This document shows positions 1 through 8,122 of a DNA stretch of 64,000 bases, in pieces; the first letter of the stretch is position 1, and each line of letters opens with the position of its first letter. A model generated the notes under the pieces. That model was not told the DNA's origin, did no database searches, and saw only the letters and a program-made list of their open reading frames with translations. The position numbers were made by a program, and so were the translations under genes. The DNA comes from Anaerolineaceae bacterium (GTDB lineage: Bacteria; Chloroflexota; Anaerolineae; Aggregatilineales; Phototrophicaceae). The stretch covers positions 1,240,001 to 1,304,000 of the forward strand of contig JAPPOB010000010.1 of the NCBI GenBank assembly GCA_028818375.1, in the 5' to 3' direction.

Positions 1-761
1 TGCGCGTCGGCGTGCACATGAACGACACGGATATCAAGGCCGAAATGCCGCGCGACTTGCCCGAGGCCGAACTGCGCAGCTGGGCCTACCAACGCTACAT
101 CAAGGACTACCTGCGCGTCGTCGCCGGCATCGACGACAACGTCGGTCGCCTGCTGGACTGGCTGGATGAACATGGCCTTGCCGAAGACACCGTCGTCGTC
201 TACACCTCCGACCAGGGCTTCTTCCTCGGCGACCACGGCTGGTACGACAAGCGCTTCATGTATGAGGAATCGCTGCGCATGCCGCTGGCGATGCGCTACC
301 CGCGCGGTGTCGAGGCCGGCAGCGTCAGCGCCGACATGGTGCTCAACGTCGACTTCGCGCCCACCTTCCTCGAACTGGCCGGCCTCGAGCCGGATTTCGA
401 CATGCAGGGCCGCAGTTTCGCGTCCGTCCTGGCGGGCGACACGCCGTCAGACTGGCGCCAGTCCTTCTACTATCGCTACTGGATGCACCGCTCCCACCAC
501 AACGTCTTCGCCCATTACGGCGTCCGCACACATCGCCACAAGCTGATCTACTATTACGCCGACGGCCTGGGCCATTCCGGCAGCGTCGGCGAGCGCCACG
601 AACCCGAATGGGAGCTCTTCGACCTGCAGGAAGACCCGGCCGAACTGCGCAACATTGTTGACCGGCCGGACATGGCCGGTACGGTCACCGCGCTGAAGGA
701 CGAACTCCACCGGCTGCAGGCCGAGGTCGGCGACCAACGCTATCAACTGGACAGGGATTGA
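1..761 (+). CDS. Sulfatase, C-terminal part (cut by window edge)
   Basis: C-terminal ~250 residues of a sulfatase of the alkaline-phosphatase fold, which hydrolyses sulfate esters. The reading frame is open to base 1, so the true start and the formylglycine Cys motif lie outside the window; the first in-window GTG (12) is internal. The piece carries the late metal-site segment TSDQGFFLGDHGWYDK and the typical ending with ELFDLQEDPAELRN followed by a charged helix. One base separates its stop from the next sulfatase start, so the two are probably co-transcribed and act on related substrates. Substrate cannot be read from the sequence. Confidence 0.85.
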   Translation, partial: RVGVHMNDTDIKAEMPRDLPEAELRSWAYQRYIKDYLRVVAGIDDNVGRLLDWLDEHGLAEDTVVVYTSDQGFFLGDHGWYDKRFMYEESLRMPLAMRYPRGVEAGSVSADMVLNVDFAPTFLELAGLEPDFDMQGRSFASVLAGDTPSDWRQSFYYRYWMHRSHHNVFAHYGVRTHRHKLIYYYADGLGHSGSVGERHEPEWELFDLQEDPAELRNIVDRPDMAGTVTALKDELHRLQAEVGDQRYQLDRD

Positions 762-762
762 A

Positions 763-2097
763 ATGACCCGACCCAATTTCCTGCTGCTCATCGCCGACGA
801 CCACCGCCATTCGGCCATCGGCGGCCTGGGGCTGGAGCCGGTGGAGACGCCGACCCTGGACCGCCTGATGGCCCAGGGCACGGCCTTCACGCGCGCCGGG
901 ATCATGGGCGCCACCTCCCACGCGGTCTGCCTGCCCAGCCGCGGCATGCTGCTCAGCGGACGCGGCCTTTTCCGCACGCCCGATCCGCTGCCGCTCGACG
1001 CGCCCCTGCTGCCCGAGCTGCTGTGGCAGGAGGGCTATGAGACCTGCGGCATCGGCAAGTGGCACAACCACAGTGAAAGCTACGCCCGCTGCTTCAGCAC
1101 GGGGGGCAAGGTCTTCCTCGGCGGCATGTCGGACCAGTACGCCGTGCCTGTCTATCCCTGGGCCGCCGTGCGCACCCGGGACGAAAGCCGCCTGGAGGTC
1201 CACGACGCCTTCTCCACCACGCTCTTTGCCGACGAGGCCATCACTTTCCTGCAGTCCCGCAGTCTCGACGACGAGCCCTTTTTCGCCTGGGTCTCCTTCA
1301 CCTCACCGCATGACCCGCGCACGCCGCCCGGCGACTACGCGACCCGCTACCAGGCCGAGGACATCGAACTGCCGGACAACTTCCTGGCGCAACACCCCTT
1401 CGACCTCGGCATCAGCGACATCCGCGACGAAGTGCTGGCCGAACAGCCGCGCGACGAGGCCGAAATCCGCCGGCACATCGCCGACTACTACGGCATGATC
1501 ACGCACATGGACGCCGAAATCGGGCGCATCCTGGAGACCCTGGAGCAGCAGGGCCTGGCCGACAACACCGTGGTCATCTACTGCGCTGATCACGGCCTCG
1601 CGCTCGGGCAGCACGGCCTGATGGGCAAGCAAAACGTCTACGAGCACAGCCTGCGCATCCCGCTCATCCTGCGCGGACCGGGCATCGTCGCCGGTCAGCG
1701 ATCTGACGCGCTCTGCTACCTGCACGATCTCTACCCCACCCTGCTGGAACGCGCCGGCTGCGCCCTGCCGGAAACCAGCGAGGGTTTCAGTCTGAACGCC
1801 CTGCTGGCGGGTCAGGGGACGCGGCATCGGCGCTCGCTCTTCGCCGCCTGGCAGCCCGACCAGGGGCACCCGGGCGCGCAGCCGCACATGCGCAGCCTGC
1901 GCGGCGAACGCTTCAAGTTGATCGAGTCGCGGGTCAGTGGCGCGGCGCGCAGCCAGCTCTTCGACCTGCGGGCCGACCCGCTGGAGATGAACGACCTGTC
2001 AGAGTTACGTGGCTACCAGCATGTCATGGAGCGCATGCGCGCCCGCCTGCGCATCTGGCAGTGCGCCGCCGGCGATCCGCTGGTCAGCGAAGACTGA
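763..2097 (+). CDS. Sulfatase (formylglycine-dependent)
   Basis: 444-residue sulfatase. The N-terminus PNFLLLIADDHRH supplies the first metal-binding aspartates. The signature CLPSRGMLLSGR (Cys56) fits C-x-P-x-R, in which the Cys is converted to the catalytic formylglycine by a maturase. A later YCADHGLALGQHGLMGK segment is the second metal site, and the C-terminus has the usual FDLRADPLEMNDL motif. No signal peptide is visible, which suggests a cytoplasmic enzyme or one needing another export route. It follows the upstream sulfatase by one base. A broad arylsulfatase/choline-sulfatase-like role is likely; the substrate is unknown. Confidence 0.9.
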   Translation: MTRPNFLLLIADDHRHSAIGGLGLEPVETPTLDRLMAQGTAFTRAGIMGATSHAVCLPSRGMLLSGRGLFRTPDPLPLDAPLLPELLWQEGYETCGIGKWHNHSESYARCFSTGGKVFLGGMSDQYAVPVYPWAAVRTRDESRLEVHDAFSTTLFADEAITFLQSRSLDDEPFFAWVSFTSPHDPRTPPGDYATRYQAEDIELPDNFLAQHPFDLGISDIRDEVLAEQPRDEAEIRRHIADYYGMITHMDAEIGRILETLEQQGLADNTVVIYCADHGLALGQHGLMGKQNVYEHSLRIPLILRGPGIVAGQRSDALCYLHDLYPTLLERAGCALPETSEGFSLNALLAGQGTRHRRSLFAAWQPDQGHPGAQPHMRSLRGERFKLIESRVSGAARSQLFDLRADPLEMNDLSELRGYQHVMERMRARLRIWQCAAGDPLVSED

Positions 2098-2128
2098 GTC
2101 TGAGGTTTGCAGGCAGGTATTTTGCCAG

Positions 2129-3913
2129 TCAGGCCACCACAGCTTCCAGCAGCCGCACCTGCACGTAGTACGCGCCGCGGGCGTGACCCTCGTCGTCCAG
2201 CAGGCGCGCGCGCAGATGGGCCGCGCCGGGATGCAGGTCCGCGGTGAAGCGGACCGCCGGACTGCCGGGTTCGACCTCGCCCGCCAGCTCCAGCGGCGGC
2301 AGGCCGTCAGCGTAGTCGATGCGTAAGGTGGCCCGCGTCAGGCGCAGGGCGACTCCGCCGGTGTACCACCAGGCGAAACGATCCTCGACCCACTCACGCT
2401 CCCACGCCACGTCGTCGCCCTCAATGCCGGCGTCGATGGCGTGCTGCGTCTCCGGCGGCCAGCGCCGCAACTCGAATTCATAACGCCCGCCCTGCAGGAT
2501 GTCCACTTCAAAATGACCTTCAGCGTCGTGACCCTGACGCACGTGCCCTTGGGAGACGATGCAGTCGCAGTCCCCGTTGCGCCAGTCGTGACCGGTGAGC
2601 AGGGTCTGCTGCGCAGCCGGCCCGCCGAGGGCCATCGGGATATCGCGATCAAACTGCTCGCTGACCAGCTCCCACCACGCCTCGTAGTCCGCCCGCAACT
2701 GCGCCACGCGCTCCGGATGCTGCGCCGCTATGTCCTCGCGCTGACCAGGGTCACATGAGAGGTCGTACAATTCGTGGCCGTCGATCAGGCGCCAGGAGCC
2801 GCGCATCACCGAGCTCATGCGCCACTTGCGAGGTTGCACCAGGCGTTGCGTATCGGTGACGATGCTGCGCTCCGGCCAGTCGGCCCCGTTGCCTTCCAGC
2901 AGCGGGCGCAGACTGCGGCCATGCTCCGGCGGGCCGGCCTCGTCGACCACGCCGCAAAGGTCGAGCAGGGTCGGCTTGATATCGATGTGGGACGTGAGTT
3001 GATCGACGTCGCGGCCCCCGCCCAGACCGCCGGCCGGCCAGCGCAGGAAGAAGGGCACGCGGTGGCCGCCTTCGTACTGCCAGACCTTCATGCCGCGCAT
3101 GTCGGCGTTGTAGCCGTCCACCAGGTGGCCATCCTCATCCACGCTGACGCCGCCGGCGCTGCCGTTGTCCGTCGAGAAAATCAGCAGGGTGTCGTCTTCC
3201 AGCCCCAGTTCGGCCAGGCGCGCACGCAGCCCGCCAAAGTTCTCGTCGATGTTGGCGATCATGCCGAAGAAGCGGGCCCGCTCTTCGGACACCAGCCCGC
3301 GGTAAGGGTCACTGTAGCGCGCCTCCACGTTCCACGGGCTGTGCGGCGCGTTGGGCGTGATCATGCAGAAGAAGGGACGCTCGCGATTGCGCTCAATGAA
3401 GGCCAGGCCTTCGCGGAACCACACGTCAGTGCAGTAGCCCTCGAACTGTCGCAGCTCGCCATTGTCGCGGTAGACGTCGTCGAAGTAGTCGTTGCCCCAG
3501 TGGTCGTTGGTCTGGCTGATGCCGCCGGCGCCATGCACGATGGCCTCGTCGAAGCCGCGCTCCAGCGGCGTGTAGGGCGAGACGTCCCCCAGGTGCCACT
3601 TGCCGAAGATGCCCGTGCGCCAGCCCGACGCCCGCAGACTGTCGGCCAGGGTGCGCTCGTCCTGGCGCAGCAGCGAACGCCCCCCAATGGTGTGCCAGAC
3701 GCCGGTGCTGTTGGCGTAACGTCCGGTCAGCAGCCCGGCCCGCGTCGACGCGCAGGTCGGCCCCACGTGGTAGTCGCGCAGACGCAGGCTCCCGTCGTGA
3801 AAGGCGTCGATATGCGGCGTGCGCAGGACCGGGTTGCCGGTGCAACCCAGGTCACCGTAACCCTGATCATCGGTCATCACCAGCACGATGTTGGGACGTC
3901 TGTTGTCGTTCAC
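2129..3913 (-). CDS. Sulfatase with CASTR active-site motif
   Basis: 594-residue sulfatase read from GTG at 3913, chosen because AGGAGG lies four bases upstream and the protein then begins with RRPNIVLVMTDDQGYGD, the first metal site. The formylglycine motif is CASTRAGLLTGR (Cys54), i.e. C-x-S-x-R instead of the common C-x-P-S-R. FSTDNGSAGG and the following region form the second metal site. The last ~130 residues form a beta-rich extension beyond the sulfatase fold, possibly substrate binding. It is convergent with the sulfatase pair on the other strand. No signal peptide is evident. Family assignment is secure; substrate unknown. Confidence 0.88.
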   Translation of the reverse strand: MNDNRRPNIVLVMTDDQGYGDLGCTGNPVLRTPHIDAFHDGSLRLRDYHVGPTCASTRAGLLTGRYANSTGVWHTIGGRSLLRQDERTLADSLRASGWRTGIFGKWHLGDVSPYTPLERGFDEAIVHGAGGISQTNDHWGNDYFDDVYRDNGELRQFEGYCTDVWFREGLAFIERNRERPFFCMITPNAPHSPWNVEARYSDPYRGLVSEERARFFGMIANIDENFGGLRARLAELGLEDDTLLIFSTDNGSAGGVSVDEDGHLVDGYNADMRGMKVWQYEGGHRVPFFLRWPAGGLGGGRDVDQLTSHIDIKPTLLDLCGVVDEAGPPEHGRSLRPLLEGNGADWPERSIVTDTQRLVQPRKWRMSSVMRGSWRLIDGHELYDLSCDPGQREDIAAQHPERVAQLRADYEAWWELVSEQFDRDIPMALGGPAAQQTLLTGHDWRNGDCDCIVSQGHVRQGHDAEGHFEVDILQGGRYEFELRRWPPETQHAIDAGIEGDDVAWEREWVEDRFAWWYTGGVALRLTRATLRIDYADGLPPLELAGEVEPGSPAVRFTADLHPGAAHLRARLLDDEGHARGAYYVQVRLLEAVVA

Positions 3914-4049
3914 GGTGCCTCCTGTTCCTCCGTCAGGGCCAACAGCTCGAAGCGCACGGGCGCCTGAATGGCGTCCAGGTCCGCCGTCGCCAATGGGTCC
4001 GGCTGCTTGCCGCGGCCTTCGCCGAGCGGGCGCTCCGAACGCCTGAAGG

Positions 4050-5618
4050 TCATGCGCCAGCCTCCTGGCAGGCGGTCCCGTTGCCATAATGATTGATGAG
4101 CAGGAGATCGGGGAGGCCGGCCTTCACCAGATAAAGCTCCGGCAGGCTGTCGCCACCCAGGTCGGCCGCCACGGCGGAAACAGCGCCACCGGCCTGGTCC
4201 AGGCCGGCGCAGGCGCTGACGAGATGAAAGCTCGCGTCGCCACGGTTGAGCCACAATTGACTGGACCGGTTGCCCGTTACGAAGAGGTCTGCCGCGCCGT
4301 CGCCATCAAAGTCACGGGCCACGACCGCGCTGCCGCTGGCGGCAATCATGCCCGGCTCCGCCTCGTTGAAGCTGCCGCCGCCTTCATTCAGGTAGAGCGC
4401 GCCGGGTCGTCCCTCTATGGTGATGTAGAGATCAGGCAGTCCGTCGCCGTCAAAATCGGCGCTGGCGAGGCCGCGACCCGGGTTGCGACCCGCCGCGCTC
4501 CCGCTCAATTCCGCTTCCAGAAAGACGGCCTCGCCCTGGTTGATGAAGAGCTGGTCGGGCTGGCCGTCGTTGACCAGGTAGAGGTCGGCGTCGCCGTCCG
4601 ACTCTACGTCGAGGGCGGCAACGGCGCGACCGATGCCGCGCCCTGCGATCCCCGCGTCAACCAGGGTGAAGCGGGCCAGGCCGTCGTTCAGCCAGAGTCC
4701 GTTGCGCTGACGTCGGTGCACCACGTAGAGGTCGAGGTCGCCATCGCCGTCGAAGTCGGCGGCTACGGCCGCTTCGCTGCCCTTCGCCTCCTGACCCACG
4801 CCCGCATCTTCAGCGACCTCAAAGACGCCGTCTCCGCGATTGCGATAGAGGACGTCCTTCTGCTGCGCGTTGAGCAGGTAGAGGTCCAGGTCTGCATCGC
4901 CGTCCAGGTCCGCCGCGATCGCCGCCACGCCAGAGCCACCGTGGTCGACGCCCGCCGCTTCACCGGCCTCAAGGAAGCCGCCATCGCCCTGGTTCAGCAG
5001 CAGGGCATTGTTTTGACCGTGATTGACCAGGTAGAGGTCCTGAAGGCCGTCGCCATTGAAGTCGCCGGCGACTGCCGCCGCGCCCGGCTCAAACTCGGCC
5101 GGCATCGGCGGAACCTGCGGCGCCGTCAGGGCCGCCCCTGTCAGTGTCCTGTGGACGACGTTGTTGGAAGGCCACGAATCGTCCGGCAGCAGCGTGACCA
5201 CTTCCAGCGCGTAGTCGACACTGGCCCTGGGGACAAACGCCCCTTCCCAAACGTGATGCAAGGATTCCCCTGCGGGCAAAAGCGCGTTACCGGTCGGGTT
5301 GGCCAAACGGATCGTGCGGGAAAGCTCCAGCCCGTCGCTCCCGCTCACCATGACCCGCAGTTGCAGATCGCGCTGCGCTGCGCTGCCCATGTTGAACACG
5401 TCAATCCCGAGGTCCCAGGGCTGACCGCAGGCGATCCTGTCAAACTGCCCGACGCCAGGGCTCACGCGCAGGTCACGTTCGTAACCGAAAGCGACGGCCA
5501 CATCCCCATCGACGCCTGCGGCGGTCACATCGTTGAAACGTGGCAGAACCTTTTCCTGTGCCGGGCTGGCCGTCGCCAGCAACAGGGCCAATATTGGGAT
5601 GGACAACCCCTTGTGCAT
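4050..5618 (-). CDS. Secreted FG-GAP/VCBS-repeat protein with CARDB-like domain
   Basis: 522 residues from ATG 5618 (GAGAGG upstream). The N-terminus MHKGLSIPILALLLATASPA is a signal peptide, so the protein is exported. Residues ~55-165 look like a CARDB-type beta-sandwich (FNMGSAAQRDLQLRVMV, then a segment ending PSNNVVHRTL). The rest is about seven repeats of the type DFDGDGDLDLYVV ... LWLNDG, the calcium-binding FG-GAP/VCBS blade that builds a beta-propeller. Such proteins usually bind ligands or surfaces; no catalytic motif is visible. It lies 136 bases upstream of the minus-strand sulfatase, which suggests a shared role in polymer or surface interaction (inference). Confidence 0.85.
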   Translation of the reverse strand: MHKGLSIPILALLLATASPAQEKVLPRFNDVTAAGVDGDVAVAFGYERDLRVSPGVGQFDRIACGQPWDLGIDVFNMGSAAQRDLQLRVMVSGSDGLELSRTIRLANPTGNALLPAGESLHHVWEGAFVPRASVDYALEVVTLLPDDSWPSNNVVHRTLTGAALTAPQVPPMPAEFEPGAAAVAGDFNGDGLQDLYLVNHGQNNALLLNQGDGGFLEAGEAAGVDHGGSGVAAIAADLDGDADLDLYLLNAQQKDVLYRNRGDGVFEVAEDAGVGQEAKGSEAAVAADFDGDGDLDLYVVHRRQRNGLWLNDGLARFTLVDAGIAGRGIGRAVAALDVESDGDADLYLVNDGQPDQLFINQGEAVFLEAELSGSAAGRNPGRGLASADFDGDGLPDLYITIEGRPGALYLNEGGGSFNEAEPGMIAASGSAVVARDFDGDGAADLFVTGNRSSQLWLNRGDASFHLVSACAGLDQAGGAVSAVAADLGGDSLPELYLVKAGLPDLLLINHYGNGTACQEAGA

Positions 5619-5692
5619 GTCCCTCTCATTCCGGGCTGACCGCGCTTTCACACGAAAGCCGGGCGCCTGCGGCCACTGTGCAGGCGACCCAT

Positions 5693-5754
5693 AGTTTAGC
5701 GAACAATGCGAACGATGCAGCCCGGCGGACGCCGCCGACACCAGCCGTTACAAT
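5693..5754. promoter_or_regulatory. Divergent promoter region
   Basis: Between the secreted VCBS gene (minus) and the aldo/keto reductase (plus) there is a minus-strand TAAACT at 5693-5698 and a plus-strand TACAAT at 5749-5754, both acceptable -10 boxes. Neither has a convincing -35, and the leaders implied (~70-90 bases) are longer than for other genes here. Confidence 0.3.
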
Positions 5755-5842
5755 GGGCCGTAGCTGCGGATTCACAGTTCCCCGGCCCGCAGCAATCGGG
5801 ACAGGCGGGCCGCGCTGCGGCCATCAGGAAGGAGCGCCGAAC

Positions 5843-6901
5843 ACGCAATACACCCATCTGGGACGAACCGGCGCCGTGGTCAGCAGGTTCTGTCTGGGCA
5901 CGGCCAATCTCGGTCCCTTCACGCCAGCCGCCGAAAGCCTCGAAATCATGAGCCATGCCCTGGACATGGGCATCAATTTCTTCGATACGGCCGACATCTA
6001 CGGCTGGTGGGGCGGTCGCGAACAGCCGGGCCTGAGCGAGGAAATCATCGGGCGCTGGCTGGCGCAGGACAAATCGCGCAGAAGGCAGATCGTCCTCGCC
6101 AGCAAGGTTTATTTCCCCATGAGCGACGAGGTCAACGACCGGGGCCTGTCGGCCTATCACATTCGCCAGGCCTGTGAGGACAGCCTGCGTCGCATGGGAA
6201 CCGACCACATCGATCTGTACCAGATGCACCACGTGGACCGCGGCGCGCCACAGCCTGCGGAATACGAATGGGGCATGGCCAAACCAGGCGTCGACCTCTA
6301 TCGCCCGGCTCATCGCAGGGCGGACACGCCCTGGGAGGAAATCTGGCAGGCCATGGAATTGCTGGTGCAACAGGGCAAGGTGCTCTACGTGGGCAGCAGC
6401 AACTTTGCCGGCTGGAACATCGCCCAGGCCTGCGAACGGGCCGCGGCGCGCCATTTCCTCGGCCCCGTCAGCGACCAGAGCCTCTACAACCTCAACAAGC
6501 GAACCGTGGAGCTGGAAGTCATCCCGGCCTGCCGCGAATACGGACTGGGCCTGCTGGCCTACATGCCGCTTGATGGCGGTTTGCTGGCCGGCGTCCTGAA
6601 GAAGGCCGCCGAGGGCCGGCGAACGCCCGTTTACGATGACCTGAAGCCGCAGATGAAGGCCAGGGTCGATGCCTGGGAATCGTTCTGCCGCGACTTGGGC
6701 GAATCGCCGGTCCACGTGGCCACAGCCTGGCTGCTGAAAAACCCTGTCGTGGCCGCCACGATCCTCGGGCCGCGCTCAAGGGAGCAACTGGCCGACAACA
6801 CCCGCGCCCTGGAGCTGGAGCTGGATGATGCTGCCATGGCCCGCCTGGACGAGATCTGGCCCGGGCCGGGGGGCCAGGCGCCGGATGCCTACGCCTGGTG
6901 A
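5843..6901 (+). CDS. Aldo/keto reductase, probable ACG start
   Basis: NAD(P)H-dependent oxidoreductase of the aldo/keto reductase superfamily (TIM barrel). Counting from ACG 5843 it has 352 residues and begins (M)QYTHLGRTGAVVSRFCLGT, the standard family N-terminus. Catalytic residues are visible: Asp48 and Tyr53 in NFFDTADIY, Lys88 in LASKVYF, and His in YQMHHVD. GGAAGGAG at 5827-5834 is eight bases upstream of the ACG. No ATG, GTG or TTG fits this spacing: the nearest in-frame ATG (5753) would add 30 unrelated residues and overlaps a -10-like sequence. It is likely a sugar or aldehyde reductase feeding the neighbouring catabolic genes. Confidence 0.85.
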   Translation, partial: TQYTHLGRTGAVVSRFCLGTANLGPFTPAAESLEIMSHALDMGINFFDTADIYGWWGGREQPGLSEEIIGRWLAQDKSRRRQIVLASKVYFPMSDEVNDRGLSAYHIRQACEDSLRRMGTDHIDLYQMHHVDRGAPQPAEYEWGMAKPGVDLYRPAHRRADTPWEEIWQAMELLVQQGKVLYVGSSNFAGWNIAQACERAAARHFLGPVSDQSLYNLNKRTVELEVIPACREYGLGLLAYMPLDGGLLAGVLKKAAEGRRTPVYDDLKPQMKARVDAWESFCRDLGESPVHVATAWLLKNPVVAATILGPRSREQLADNTRALELELDDAAMARLDEIWPGPGGQAPDAYAW

Positions 6902-6973
6902 CCCGGCAGACCCGGATATCCCGGTACGGGCGGGTGAGGGTGGCGGACGTCTTGCCAAATCACCCCTGCCCGT

Positions 6974-7013
6974 CCCATGCTGTACAGGCGACATATCATG
7001 TCTCCCACGTGCC
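6974..7013. repeat. Palindromic repeat, copy 1
   Basis: A 40-base unit matching 7056-7095 at 35 of 40 positions (period 82). Its core folds as GGCGACAT-ATC-ATGTCTCC (6987-7005) with one mismatch. A separate perfect palindrome CGCCTGGCCAGGCG (7020-7033) lies between the two copies. It sits between the convergent aldo/keto reductase and hydroxyacid dehydrogenase genes. Confidence 0.75.
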
Positions 7014-7055
7014 ACATGACGCCTGGCCAGGCGATTTGATAATTCTGCCCTGCAC

Positions 7056-7095
7056 CCCATGCCGTACGGGCGACATACCATGTCGCCCGCGTGCC
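7056..7095. repeat. Palindromic repeat, copy 2
   Basis: Second copy of the 40-base unit. The core CGGGCGACAT-ACC-ATGTCGCCCG (7067-7089) is a perfect 10-bp stem with a three-base loop. The base changes relative to copy 1 mostly preserve or improve the stem, as expected for a structured REP-like element or a bidirectional terminator-like hairpin. There is no T tract. Confidence 0.75.
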
Positions 7096-7111
7096 TGCGC
7101 CTGGTGACGCT

Positions 7112-8077
7112 TCAGCCCGGCCACGAGCGACCCGGCCAGACCTCCGGGTTGGCGAGGTTGTCCGGCCGTTCGCCCCGGAGCAACTGACCGGTCTGCCTGG
7201 CGACCCCGCTCCACATCGCCCTGAAGCTCTCATCGGTAAACGGGGCGATGTGCGGCGTCGCCACCACGTTGGGCATGTGCAGCAAGGGGTTGTCGCCCGC
7301 CGGCGGGTCCGGATCGAACACGTCCAGGCCGGCGCCCGCCAGGTGACCTTCCTGCAGGACCCGGATCAGGGCGTCTTCGTCAACCACCGCGCCACGGCTC
7401 GTATTGATCAAATAGCTGCCGCGTTTCATCAGTCGAAGTTGCCGCTCCCGTACCAGATGACGGGTTTCCGCGCTGAGTGGCATGTGAAGCGTGACGACGT
7501 CGGCCTGCTCAAAAACTGAATCCAGCGAGGACGCGATCGCGATTCCCTCGCCCAACGGAGACCCCGGGCGCAGCCGGGGGCCATGGACCAGCGCCTTCAT
7601 CTTCAGCCCGACAGTGCAGATTTCGGCGACGCGTCGGCCGATCCGCCCATAGCCCAGCACGCCCAGCGTGCGGCCCCGAAGTTCGCTGCCAACCAGGCTG
7701 GCGCGATCAACGGCGCCAGCCTGAAGTTGCCTGTCGCCGCTGACAATACGTTTGGCGACCGCCAGCAGCAGGCCAACCGTATGTTCCGCCGTCGATTCGC
7801 AGGGGGCCTCCGGGTTGTTGCAGACCAGAATGCCCCGCTCGCTGGCCGCGGGAATGTCAATGTGGTCCAGGCCGGCCCCGGGCATGGGCAGCAACTGCAG
7901 GCGGGGCCCGACGCTGTCCATGAAACCGGCATCAATGGCGAGCCCCGGGCTGCGAATCGCTATCCTCGATCCGGCCAGTTTGTGCGGGCCATCGCCGTTG
8001 ACGATTTCCACCATGCCCGGGAACGGCGCCAGGAATTCCTGCGGCACCTTGAACTCGATCCAGAGTTGCGCTTTCAC
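7112..8077 (-). CDS. D-2-hydroxyacid dehydrogenase (copy A)
   Basis: 321-residue NAD-dependent D-2-hydroxyacid dehydrogenase, oxidising a 2-hydroxyacid to a 2-oxoacid or the reverse. It starts at GTG 8077 with AAGG seven bases upstream. The Rossmann motif is GVLGYGRIGRRVAEI. The catalytic Arg is in NTSRGAVVDEDAL and the His in ATPHIAPFT. The position normally occupied by the catalytic Glu (DVFxxEP) reads DVFDPDP, i.e. Asp, whereas the adjacent paralogue keeps Glu. It is the last gene of the minus-strand run starting at 12034, 45 bases after its paralogue. Substrate is unknown; activity may be altered by the Glu-to-Asp change. Confidence 0.88.
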   Translation of the reverse strand: MKAQLWIEFKVPQEFLAPFPGMVEIVNGDGPHKLAGSRIAIRSPGLAIDAGFMDSVGPRLQLLPMPGAGLDHIDIPAASERGILVCNNPEAPCESTAEHTVGLLLAVAKRIVSGDRQLQAGAVDRASLVGSELRGRTLGVLGYGRIGRRVAEICTVGLKMKALVHGPRLRPGSPLGEGIAIASSLDSVFEQADVVTLHMPLSAETRHLVRERQLRLMKRGSYLINTSRGAVVDEDALIRVLQEGHLAGAGLDVFDPDPPAGDNPLLHMPNVVATPHIAPFTDESFRAMWSGVARQTGQLLRGERPDNLANPEVWPGRSWPG

Positions 8078-8122
8078 GGGATGCCTTAAGCCATGAGGCA
8101 GGCGACCGGGTCCTGGGCCTGA

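Noticed and set aside
2774..3967. Long open frame opposite the minus-strand sulfatase
   Set aside because: Composition is Arg/Val/Gln-rich without motifs, and the opposite strand encodes a clear sulfatase; high-GC codon bias creates such shadows, also seen opposite 4050-5618, 9171-10823, 38204-40087 and 41733-43529.
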